Shown in pieces: positions 10,206 to 29,211 of a DNA stretch of 64,000 nucleotides; position 1 is the first letter of the stretch, and every line of letters starts with the position of its first letter. Position numbers and translations under genes: made by a program. Below the pieces are notes generated by a model that saw nothing but the letters and a program-made list of their open reading frames with translations, made no database searches and was not told the DNA's origin. Source of the DNA: Hydra vulgaris (taxonomy: Eukaryota; Cnidaria; Hydrozoa; Anthoathecata; Hydridae); the NCBI RefSeq assembly GCF_038396675.1, contig NC_088933.1, positions 20,439,001-20,503,000 of the forward strand. Reading direction: 5' to 3'.

Positions 10206-10747
10206 TTAAGCAAAAAACACAAATGATGCAGTTGGCGGGCGGAGTTTACGTTGGCGGTTACTTTTCAACGAAGCCACCAGCACTCGCGTTACTTAAATCA
10301 TATTTAAAACAACGTTCGACAACTTTGTAAAAATAGCAACAAATCCAGTAAAAAAGCATACATTTTTTCTTTTACTTTAATAGCGCCCCATAACGAACAC
10401 TAAGTTATTCTCTCAATGTTAACTCGTGGTACGATATTAAGGTAAATTAAAAAACTATTCGCGATAGTTAGTAAAAACTTCTGTTTTAAACAAAAATGCC
10501 TAATACCTCGACACCAAAAACGCTACCCAACATCTATTTACCCAAAAATACAATACAAACCGGTCAACATTATGAACGTTAAAGCAGCCTGTATAATTAA
10601 AATCATATTTTGTAACACTATATCAGATAAATTATAAACAGAACTAACAATATATTATCGCAAAAAGATCTTTTTATGTCAAACGTAGTTTTAACCATTC
10701 ACTAGTTATAAAATTTGTAAGCTTGATCTTATAAATGTTTGCACTTT

Positions 10748-10753
10748 TTTATT
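10748..10753 (-). terminator. Candidate polyadenylation signal of SNRPF
   Basis: AATAAA on the minus strand, 82 nt after the SNRPF stop codon. Choice rests on position only. Confidence 0.4.
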
Positions 10754-10834
10754 TCATCGATGTTAACTGGATTAAATAGCAGGTAATAACGATAAACGGG
10801 TTAATTACGCGTTTTTTTTTTGTATAGACTCGTA

Positions 10835-19098
<8,264 letters not shown>

Positions 19099-20294
19099 TA
19101 CCACTCTTTGATGCGATACTGTTCCCTCAGATGAACAATATTAGCCCTACGGCAAGTGTACAAACTGACTCAGAGTCAGGTTAAAGATTTTATTGATAAT
19201 TTTAAATTTGTTTTAAATTAAATTCAAAAAAGTACTCAAAACATTATAAGTAAACAGTAAATATTTATTTTAAATAAAACTGTAAAGACTTAAAAAATAT
19301 TTAAATGTTATTTTTATAACTTAAATACAAGTTTATAAGGCAGTCTGTAATATAAATTATATACTTATTTAACTAGTCATCAAAATGTAAAAAAAACGTG
19401 CGCATTTACTTTGCGCGATCAACTATCAGTTTTTAAGTTTGCCTAATGTTTTAAGAGAATAGACGTGATTTAAAGTGATTTAAAATTAACAGAGTGATTT
19501 AAAATTAACAAATAAAATTATATGATGATATTATTATAATAAATAATAATAATTATAATTATATAATAATATTATTAATAATAACAAAAATAGTGTTTTT
19601 ATTAACTGAAGTTAAACTAAATACACACAAATTACGAAAAGTATCTAGTTTACAATAAAAAAAACCTACATTTGTATATAACTGCAATATGTCTTCTTAC
19701 GAAATCTAGCAATTGTTATTTTGTTTAGCATTAATACAATTATTAACTAGTTTTTGTTGCTGCAATTAACTTTTGTATGAATTATATAGTTGTAAAAAAT
19801 GTTTTCTAAATTTATTACTAAAAATTTTGAAAGTTCTTTTTCAAAGAAATTTTCAGCTTTTGATGTCATGATTTATTTTCTTTTTATCTCTTTTTTACTT
19901 TGGTTGAAGCATGTGGAAAAGGTGTTCTGATTCAAAAAATTTAATATATATAACTTTCAGCTCATATATATAAAAAAAAGAAGATATATAAACACATTTT
20001 CAGTAAAAATATATTAAACTTAAAAAAATGGCATTAGTATTTGGTTTTAAATTTAAATTTTTTTTAATTTGGTATTTAAGTATTTGATCATTTATTTTTT
20101 GAAATCACTCAAATTTCTCATCAGTAAGAAAAGTAATTTAGAAGTTAAATCAATTGAAAATAATTTTAAAATAAGTTTTATACAAATTTGTAAGAACTTT
20201 ATTCATAATACTTTATATAATATATCTATATATACTTTTTCAGAAATATTTTTTTCAAATAATATAAACTGACAGAAGCATTTGCAATCTGCAG
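19099..20294. promoter_or_regulatory. Shared upstream region of SNRPF and CHCHD4
   Basis: The two genes face away from each other with 1.2 kb between their start codons. The region is AT-rich with no recognised gene; it must hold both 5' untranslated regions and both promoters unless either mRNA has a further upstream exon or receives a spliced leader. No CpG-rich core or clear TATA box stands out. Bidirectional control is inference from layout. Confidence 0.5.
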
Positions 20295-23200
20295 ATGTCG
20301 TATTGTAAAGAAGATGGTATGTTTAGTTATTTATTTATGTTCTCTGTATATAAATTTTTTTTTTGTTTTCTATTTTTACAAGTACTTATTTATATTACAC
20401 AATAATATGGTTATAAATTATACAGATATTACTTAATGCATAAAATATTTTTCTCACAATAAAGTGAAAAAGTGTCTTTTTTATAATTGAGTGGCAATGC
20501 AAATGGAAATTACAGATTTTTTATGAATTTGTTTAGTTTGACATTTTTGGCTTTCAGTTTCATTTTATTCAGATGTGGCTCCCAGCACAGCAGTGTTTAT
20601 TTTTTATTTATATAACTTTTACATCTAAAAATTTATCCTGTATAAATATTTTAAATAAATAAAATAAATATTATCGCTCTTATTCTCTTAGAAAGTTGTA
20701 CTGTAAATAAACCTCATTGTATTGCTTTTTTGTCTTTTAACTAACATTAAATATAACTTATCAAGACACTCTTGTTTTTAATATATAATTTTATAATAGA
20801 TAATGTTGCAGAATAGCTGTGTAAAATAATTTTATTTTTCCGCTTGTTGCGCTTTCGTGTTGTTGACTTTATTAAAGTGGAGACTATTTAATATAAACAA
20901 ATGGAATATTTATTGGCTTCAGTACATAGACTATCTTATAGCCTGCTGCTGCAATAGTGTGCTGCTACATCAGCTCTTTTAGAGCCTGCTACTATAAAAG
21001 AGCTGATGTACCCTTAGTTGATGTAGCGGCACTATTATTTCTTTTATTATTTCAGTTAACATTCCTAATGTTTAAAAAGCCCTCACTGTCAAGAGTGCAA
21101 CAAGCGAAAAAATAAAATTATTTTACGCCGCTATTCTGCAACATTACCATTATAATGATACATTTTAAATAAAATATTAATAAAAATTCCTCATGTTTAA
21201 GATGAGTGTAAAACATTTTAGCAGTATTGAAGTAAAACAAAAAATTGAAGTTATAGATTACAACTATGTTTGCAGATAAAATTAATAAAGTATGATACTT
21301 TATTAAAAATAGATTCTTTTTCAAAAATTGAAAAAAAAAATTTAATTGTACTTTATATACTGTATTTGTCTCTTCAAGGTTATGTAGTACTGAATTATTT
21401 AACACCAATAAAATAAAATAATAATAGTTTTTGATATTTAAAAATATCTATTAACACTTTGTAAAACATAAATACTGACTAAATAGGAATAACATACAAG
21501 AAGTGCATCTATATTAACTAAGGATTTGGGTTGGGCAAGCTAAAATATTTTTCAGTAATCTTTGTTTTTCTTTTAATTCTGAAATTTTTTGTCTGAATCT
21601 TTTTAAGAATTAAAGTACACAAGTATATTAGGAAATTGTGTTCTTAGATAAATACTATCTTTTGTATATACACACCTATATGTGTTAATTAATTATATAT
21701 TAATATTGAATTTAATGCTGCCATTACTCATTTGTCCGTGTTTGACACAAAACTCACTACAGCCATCACAACCTAGTTAATAACAAGAAAGTGTTATTAA
21801 CTCGGTTGCACTTTTTATAAGAAAATGTGCAAATATTTAGCTTATGTAAACTTCAAATTATGTAATGGTAAAAATCATATTAAGTTTTACAGTTTTACTT
21901 TTACTTAAAAATTTCGATAGGTTTGACCATATTTGGGTGCCGTCCAATTCAAAATTTGAGAACTTTTTTTTTATTATTGATTTTATGGCAAATATTGTTT
22001 GTTTTATTTTCACGAAAAAAATGCAGATTTTCTGCTAAAGTTCGCCAGAATGATGGGGTACTGCTGCCCAAATTTTTTTCCTAGAATAGGCCCTGTAAGG
22101 ATGTTGTATTGGGGCGATATCTCCTTAATTTTGATTTAAAGCATTAATTTGCTGTTTTATAAAGTAACAATATCTTATGTTTAGTTAAAAGTATTAAAAA
22201 AAGTTGGTACAGTATGTCTTAGCTGCGCTTCTTAAGTGCATTGTGGGGGTTCAAATTCTTTTGCTAGCACTTTATTTTTTTAAATCTTTTCTAATTTTCT
22301 AAAACACAAAATAAAACATTTTTAAAGTTTTATAGATATTTTATACATAGCATATATAAGGAAATTATATACTATAGCATATGAAAGGGAGAGAAATTTT
22401 AAAAAAACTTCAAATTTCTAAAAACATCAAAACACTGAAAGAAATTTGTTTTGTATGTCGCAACAAATTTCTTTCAGTGATACTTATGTTACTAATGTTA
22501 AAAATTATCTACCAAGACTTATTATACCGGTCGTGGTAAGTTCTTTATTCCACATATTTTTAAGTCTATTTCCTACTTTTAAACTTTTTATATTGATTGT
22601 AATTATTTAAAGCTGGTCTTTTAAACAATATTTAGACGGGTACTAATATCCGAATTGCAGATAAATTCATACAGCTGCTATTGAAGTGTTTAGATTTTTT
22701 TAAAGTTAATTAAGATCGCTCGATTAATGACCACGGAAATAATATTTAGTTGCGAAAAACTGGCCAGGTCTTAAAGTCGTTTTGAGAACATATAAATTTA
22801 TGTATGTCGGTAAAACAAAAATTACTATGAACATGGAAACATACATTAACTTGAATGTTCGGACATACATGGAAACATACATTAACTTGAATGTTCCAAA
22901 ACATCTTGGTGTGGAAGAATAAAAAGAATATTCGCAAACACTAATAACCCGCCAAATCTATGAACAAACTAATTCTATTAGTTCAAAAAATACGCTGACT
23001 AAGCATAATAAAGTTCAAGAGTTTTCTGTTGAATTGTTGTAAAAATTGTATTATTCCAAATTTGTTGAGTTTAGATATTTCTTGCATAAATTGTTTTAAG
23101 AATATGCTATCGAACGAACTATTACTTTAGTGGCTCATTCTCAGAGCCACTAAATGCCGTAAATCTTTTAAACTAATATTATTTGTTTGCAAAAAATAAT

Positions 23201-24407
23201 TTCTACAGTAACTCAATGATTTAATTATTTGATTTGTTCATCTTACTAAGAAGAGTTGTTTAAAATATGTTAGAATTTTCACGCGAAACATAGAATTGTT
23301 ATTAAAAAATTTTTATATATATTTCCTACTGCTAACTAAAAAACATTGAAGTAAGGAGTAAGTATAGAAATGGTTGGTATGGAACAGACCAAGACCTGTA
23401 TTTTGCAGGTCTGGACAGCTAGTAGTTATTAGTTTTGTTACTTAATCAGAAATAAAGTTTGCATATTAAATTGTATTTTTTATGTCATCATAAAATAATC
23501 TTATTTCAATAAAAAAAATTGTGTTTTCCTGAAAATTGAGTCTTGAAAATATTAATGTCTTTTTTAGTGGTTGCATAAAATGCAATTTATGTAATAGTTC
23601 TGTATTTTAAACTAAAATTCAGAACAAATTTTGAAGAAAATTTATACCTAAATAAGTGTACATTGATTGAAAATAGGCTTAATTAGTTTATATATTAAAT
23701 ATCAATACAAACTATACCCAGTGGACACAAAGCGTGTTTAAGACATCTGAAACATGTATTAAAGCGTAAACATGTATCAATACGATTTTAGACATCTTAA
23801 ACATGTTTTATACTTACTGAGTAACATCAAGCTTACATCATAATATAATGAAAATAAGGCTCCAAATAGTTCTCAATTTAAATTTCGGTTGAAACTTGAA
23901 TAAATAAAAAATTCTTGTTTTTTAATGATCAAATTAGTAATGCATTATCGTAATATAGCAGTTATTATTTAACTGTTTTTCATTTAATATTTTTCATATT
24001 TAGGAAAAGATAAAATAATCTTTATCACTGAGGAAGACTATAAAAAAAGCAGCGAAAATCCGCTTTTACCTAGTGGTGAAGAAGCCCATGGATTAATTAA
24101 AGAAAATGGTGAGATAAATTGGGATTGTCCTTGTTTGCAAGGAATGGCTGATGGTCCATGCGGAGAAGAATTTAAAGGGGCGTTTTCGTGTTTCCATTAT
24201 AGTAATACTGAGCCAAAAGGCATGGACTGTTTTGACAATTTTAAAACAATGCAAGAATGTTTTTTAAAACACCCAGACGTTTATGGCACTCTTGATGATA
24301 ATAATGAAAATAATGACACTAGTATTAATGAAGACACGAATATTAATGAACACACTAATATTAATGAAGAAATAGATAATAATAAAGACGAAAATTCTAG
24401 CACATGA
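20295..24407 (+). CDS. CHCHD4: CHCHD4/MIA40 mitochondrial import oxidoreductase, two coding exons
   Basis: MIA40 oxidises incoming twin-CX9C proteins in the mitochondrial intermembrane space, passing electrons to ALR/Erv1. Exons: 20295-20316 (MSYCKED plus one base) and 24004-24407, joined across GTATGT/TTTAG to give 141 residues. The redox CPC motif is in INWDCPCLQG; the two CX9C segments are CGEEFKGAFSC and CFDNFKTMQEC, with the conserved AFSCFHYS and ECFLKHPDVYG around them. The N-terminal KDKIIFITEEDY and GEEAHGLI...NGEINWDCPC blocks match the family, and human CHCHD4 is 142 residues. The tail is asparagine- and acid-rich, with a repeated INED/INEH/INEE pattern. The 3.7-kb intron holds a MITE and several hairpins. 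No break is present. Confidence 0.96.
20791..21156. mobile_element. MITE with about 55-bp terminal inverted repeats
   Basis: The left end (ATAATGTTGCAGAATAGC, then TTTTCCGCTTGTTGC) is the complement of the right end (GCAACAAGCGAAAA... CTATTCTGCAACATTA). No coding capacity. A 16-bp inner inverted repeat (TACATCAGCTCTTTTA at 20966-20981 and 20995-21010) lies in the middle. In the CHCHD4 intron. Flanks are too AT-rich to define the target duplication. Confidence 0.75.
22433..22479. repeat. Perfect 18-bp hairpin stem, 11-nt loop
   Basis: CACTGAAAGAAATTTGTT and its exact complement around TTGTATGTCGC, in the CHCHD4 intron. A microRNA-like fold cannot be excluded. Confidence 0.8.
22831..22897. repeat. 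Direct repeat of 30 bp, period 37
   Basis: Two copies beginning ACATGGAAACATACATTAAC at 22831 and 22868. Confidence 0.9.
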
Positions 24408-25448
24408 AAGTATATAAATTTTGTTTTTTTAAATCTAGCAACTTTTTAATTCATTTTTTAATTCATTTTTTGTTTTAACAAAAAACTTTTCATTTCTTTA
24501 TGTAAGCTTTTACTGTAACATCTATGAAAGTACTTTAACTTCTTTGTGTGCGTATTGTCTAACATTGGGTATAAAATGCGTTTATTAGGGAAGTTGCTTT
24601 TGTTGTACAGCTGTGTTGTACAAATTAAGAAAATGCTTCGTACTAAAGCCTAATTGTTGTTCAACTCTGCGTAAGAAAGCTTGTATTTTTGTTTTGATTT
24701 TTATTTATAAAATATATTAAAACCTTTAGATGCAAATCGTGTGCTAACGCAGAGTTTTAAAACCATGCTCAGTTTGTATTTAATATAGTTTGGGAGACGA
24801 GTGTCAGTTCGCGTTTAAACATGCTAAAACAAGTTTCTTAAACTGAAAACATTTTGAAAAGGAGATAGGGTAATCTTTACTCTAAGACATGCGAAATTAT
24901 CAAAATAGTTTTCCTGAGGGCCAGAAGCATTTAATGTTTAAAAATATAATCTGAAGTTATTAAATACGCAAGGGTTTTTTGATAAAAATGTTTTCTGCTG
25001 CCTTCTTCATTTATGCTGTTCTTATGGGCCAGTCATCGAATTTCGGACCTTAAAGTATGTTCTTGTCTAAATATAATATGACCTTGACCAATATAAAAAT
25101 TTATTTACAATCAACGAATATATATATTTTTGTAAGAATTAATTTTACATCTAAATTAAATAATGATATTAAAATGAAAATGGGCTCTAATAGTCAAAAT
25201 AACCGCATTTGTGGTGATGATTTTGTCCAGTTGAGGTTCAATGATTATTAAATTTAAATTCTGAGATATACGAGATATTTAGAGTTCTGACTTGGTTTCT
25301 CTAGGTTCTGACTCAGAACAAAGAGGTTCGAGGCTTGACGTCGGCTAACCCATTAAACAACATTGGCAATAGAGGAGGCCTGAACTTTCTAGCTATATGC
25401 TCTTTCGCGGTGCTCTGTGATAAGACCGAAGAGAGTTCCATGAAAACC
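24408..25448. other. Region after CHCHD4, no further gene
   Basis: Holds the CHCHD4 3' untranslated region; ATTAAA at 24716-24721 is a possible polyadenylation signal. The rest shows no gene. Confidence 0.5.
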
Positions 25449-25452
25449 TTAA

Positions 25453-28223
25453 GGTGGTAGTATACCATTAAAAAAAAATCTTGCATTTCAACATTATTTC
25501 AATTTTTAATAGTACATAACATATTATATGATTAAAATAAAAGTGAAAATTTAAAAATTTTAAAAAAATTAATTATGCGCATAATTATTGATAGACAAAA
25601 GCCTAAAAATGAATAACTGGCGACAGGGTTTTTTCAGTAACCGTAAATAAATTTGAACTGAAATTTTGGCTTGTGATCCTTTACTTATGCAATTACAACA
25701 TACACTAAAAGTTTTGGACTTTTGACCAAAAAAAGTCAAAATATATGCATTTTAGTCATATTTGGAAGTTTTGGTGTTATTTGAGAACACAAAATAACTC
25801 ACAAAAGTAGAACACAATTAGCTGTAAACATAATTCTAGTAGAGGTTGCAAATACATGTGTTACAAACAAGTGTACCAAATTTCAGATCAAATGGATTAT
25901 CGGTTTGAAAAATATCTCCGTCGCCAGGCTATAAAATATGATTTTGAGAAAAACTCAATTTAAAAATTAAAACAAAAAAAAATTGTTCAAAACTCCCCAC
26001 TTCCATAAACTGCACCTTCTAATGTTTCGTTTTGATCACAAAAACCTTTTTGTATAGCTCTTAGTTTCTTGCGTCTTAATTTCACTATACTTGTGCATTG
26101 CTTTTCTGCTTTAGAAATGCGCTTTGAGTCATTTATAAGACAAAAGTTATGTTGATTGCAACCTACTATTATTTCAAGCTTATCAAATAACGTCTCTAAA
26201 AATTTTAGTCCATTATTAAAGTATAGGACAGCTGATGCTACTCCAACATATAAGGCAGTTCTTTCAACAAATATATCTTTGGGACACCGCTTCCAAATCA
26301 ATTGATTCAAGGATTCATTAGGATTTTGTGTTTTACCGTGCAAACATTTTTCTAAAAGAATATCACTTCCAAGATCTATAAATATTGGTTTTATAAAATC
26401 TGGAACAGCAGCAGGAATACAAATATTTTCTTTGTATGTTTTTTTTCCAGTTACTTTTTCAGCCTGGAATTTGCACCAAGAATCCTTAGTGCGCAAACAA
26501 AATTGATGGCGTGTTTCATTGTCATAACTTTCAGAACAGTGAAAAAGAACAGCTGCTACACTTTTTTTCATTGCATATAAACTACCAATGTTCTGTCTGA
26601 TTGCTTTGCCATAGTAATTTTGCAATGTGTTAATAACATTTTCTGTCAAACGACCTGCTCCTCCTAGTGTTTTACCATCACTTAAAATTTCTTTGCTGCT
26701 TTTTTTTAAGTTTCTTAAACGCGTGCCAACTCGTTTTTGAATACGACCAATGCACTCTGCTTTTTTAATTTCTACATTATGTCCATAAGGTTTAGCAGCA
26801 ACAACACTGGTATAAGAACTACTATCTCAGTCACCAAGATATGTGGTATACCTTTGTTTTTCTTTTCAGAACGATGAAAAAGTTTTAAAACACCACTTGA
26901 TTCCATAGCCGATGATAATCCAGTATGACTAATTTTACACTTTTGGTAATGTGATGACTGAAACTTTTCATATTCAACTGGGTACGTGTATTTTTTTAAC
27001 TTCCATATTGAACATAATTTACACGTTTTTGTTTCTATTTGAAAGTCAATACATTTACCCCTTTCAACTGAAATTGCAGAAACAACTCCGTTATTTGAAG
27101 TAAAACCACGCTTTCGCCATGAACCATCAAAGCTACACATAATGTCTCTTGATGTTTTACTTGCAGGGATTAATTCATCAGCAGCATTTTTCATGTTCTG
27201 GTCAACTAAATTTTGATAAACATCTAACAGGTTATGTAAAGTTTTTTTGTAGCTTTTTTTGTTCGTAGGTGGCTTCATATTCATTATTCCATAAAATTTT
27301 TCTAATGATGATAACCCTTTACCCATTTCACAAAAAGCCACAATGACACGTGTGTTAATATCAAATGGTTTTTGTCCACTACATTTGATTTTACTAGGCT
27401 CTTGTTGTTCGATTAAATTTTTTTTACAAAATGTAGCAGATGAAAAAAACTCAGTTTTCCAATTGCAACTGTTACAACATATTTTTAATCCAATACTTAA
27501 ACCAAACTTTTTTGAGGAATCAAACATTAAATAAACATTATCTTCACACAAATTCGGGCATTTCAGTAGCGATATAACGTTTTCCAACAGACTAAAGTTC
27601 ATGACAAAGTTAAAATCTGAACTTTGAAAATCTTGAAAATCTCTATCAGCAATAATTAATTTTTTTGAAGAAGCAGAATGTGTGGCAGATTCAACAAAAG
27701 ATAAAGTTTTCGTTTCTGAAGAAGGAATCTTTGTATATCTGTTTCCACGAAGTTTTGCTTTTTTATTATTGTATATTCTATTTAATAATTGTTTTCTCTT
27801 TGATCCACCCATATTATTTTTATTTTAAAAGATAAAAGATTTACTATAGCATAAATAATAAAGTTTGAATGCAGCTTGAACCAAGAAGCAAATTACGTCA
27901 ATTAAGCCATCATACTTAACTAATTAACAAAAAGTCGTTGCAGTCTACAACTTTGCACTTAAAAGAGTTGACTAAGTAAGTATTTTATGGCTTTTTTATG
28001 GTTTTATTTTGTTTCTAAAGCGCATAACAACGGAATAAACAAAGCGTTGCTAGGGGGGAAAATAAAAAACATTTATACCGATACATTATAAACAAGTTTT
28101 AACATGTCAAGCTTTTTTTATTTAGTTAAATCAACTAAAAACTCGAAATCAACGATGATTATATTGGTTAAATAATCAAAGTAAAAAAAAAATTTTTTTT
28201 ACTTTTATTGGTGTACTACCACC
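25453..28223. mobile_element. Kolobok-like DNA transposon with TTAA target duplication
   Basis: Terminal inverted repeats GGTGGTAGTATACC (left) and GGTGGTAGTACACC (right, other strand), each next to TTAA (25449-25452 and 28224-28227). TTAA targets plus the PF20700-type 'Mutator-like' transposase inside fit the Kolobok superfamily. 2.77 kb, single transposase gene on the minus strand. Confidence 0.85.
25987..27812 (-). pseudogene. Kolobok/'Mutator-like' DDE transposase, one frameshift and one stop
   Basis: Starts MGGSKRKQLLNRIYNNKKAK at 27812. Cysteine pairs at CCNSCNW look like a zinc site. The catalytic core starts with CSFDGSWRKRGFTSNNGVV (first Asp), then the C-rich CKLCSIW and the GLSSAMESSGVLKLFHRS helix region. 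A one-base frame change follows near 26855, and the second catalytic block, expected as GDGDS, reads GD-stop-DS (TGA near 26828). The frame then runs through ECIGRIQKRVGTRLRNLKK, LGGAGRLTENVINTLQNYYG and the third catalytic glutamate in NPNESLNQLIWKRCPK to 25987. The two breaks lie about 30 bp apart; the rest is intact, so decay is recent or was selected at the active site. Confidence 0.88.
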
Positions 28224-28227
28224 TTAA

Positions 28228-28917
28228 TAACCACCAAAAAAAAAGTTGTCTGTAAATTTTTCAAAAATTTAATAAGTTTTTAAGAGGTCGCTATCTTGAA
28301 AACATTGAAAAAATCTTCATCTTTTTTGACTTTTAATATAAATAATTTTTAAAATAGATACTTTTATGTATGTTATTTGGTGCATACATTAACTGTTATC
28401 AGAAGAATATTTGACTAAATTTTTATAAAAATTGGTTGTTGTGCGGAGGTCACCGTATTAAAATACGGTGGTACAAAAATAATTTTGTTTAATTTTCATG
28501 GCTAAAAATGTAATTAAAATTCAATTAGACTATAACCTTTATTTTTCTTAAGTATGTATTGATTTCAAAATAGATGGGTTTTGCTTTCCACGTTGTTCAT
28601 ACGGTTGTATGTAACTTTACAGGCAGGTAACCGGGCACCCGGATAACCGCCCGTTGATTACTACCCGGGTAGCATTATCAAGTGACGGGTAACCATTCTT
28701 TGATAAGTTTAAAATTCATTATATTTATCTTTAAAGTTTAAAATCATTAATCGTCGTTTAACAATTTAACAGCATTAACTTGGCATGTGAAAAATAATCT
28801 TGAGGATCCTTTGATTAAATATTTCGATATTTTTTTATCCCCATCAACATATTTGAAATCATTCAACGTAACGAAATTTATCTAAGTTTCAGATTAAGAT
28901 GCCTACTTATTATTCCT
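28228..28917. other. Gene-free spacer with short palindromes
   Basis: A palindrome ACCGTATTAAAATACGGT lies at about 28452-28469. At 28618-28695 several ACCCGGGTAACC-like motifs cluster, like subterminal motifs of a DNA transposon, but no matching end was found. Confidence 0.45.
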
Positions 28918-29211
28918 CAAGGGGTCATCCATAAATGATGTCAGTGTTTTTTCTCAATTTTTCGACTCCCCCTCCCCCCTTTGTCAAACTGTCAATTTTT
29001 GACCAACCCCCCGTTATACATGATGTTAGTTTTTGTGTACCCCCTCCCCCCTAAAAAACAATATAAATGCTTAAAAAGCATTGATTTTTTTTCTGACTAA
29101 ATTATACATTTATATAAAAGTAGATCTCATCAAATTATATTATATAATAGTCGATATCTCATTAAATAATCAACTAAGCAAATAGTATTATATATCTTTA
29201 ATATAATCTTC

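Noticed and set aside
28618..28695. Cluster of ACCCGGGTAACC-like motifs as a transposon end
   Set aside because: No partner end or target duplication could be found in the window.
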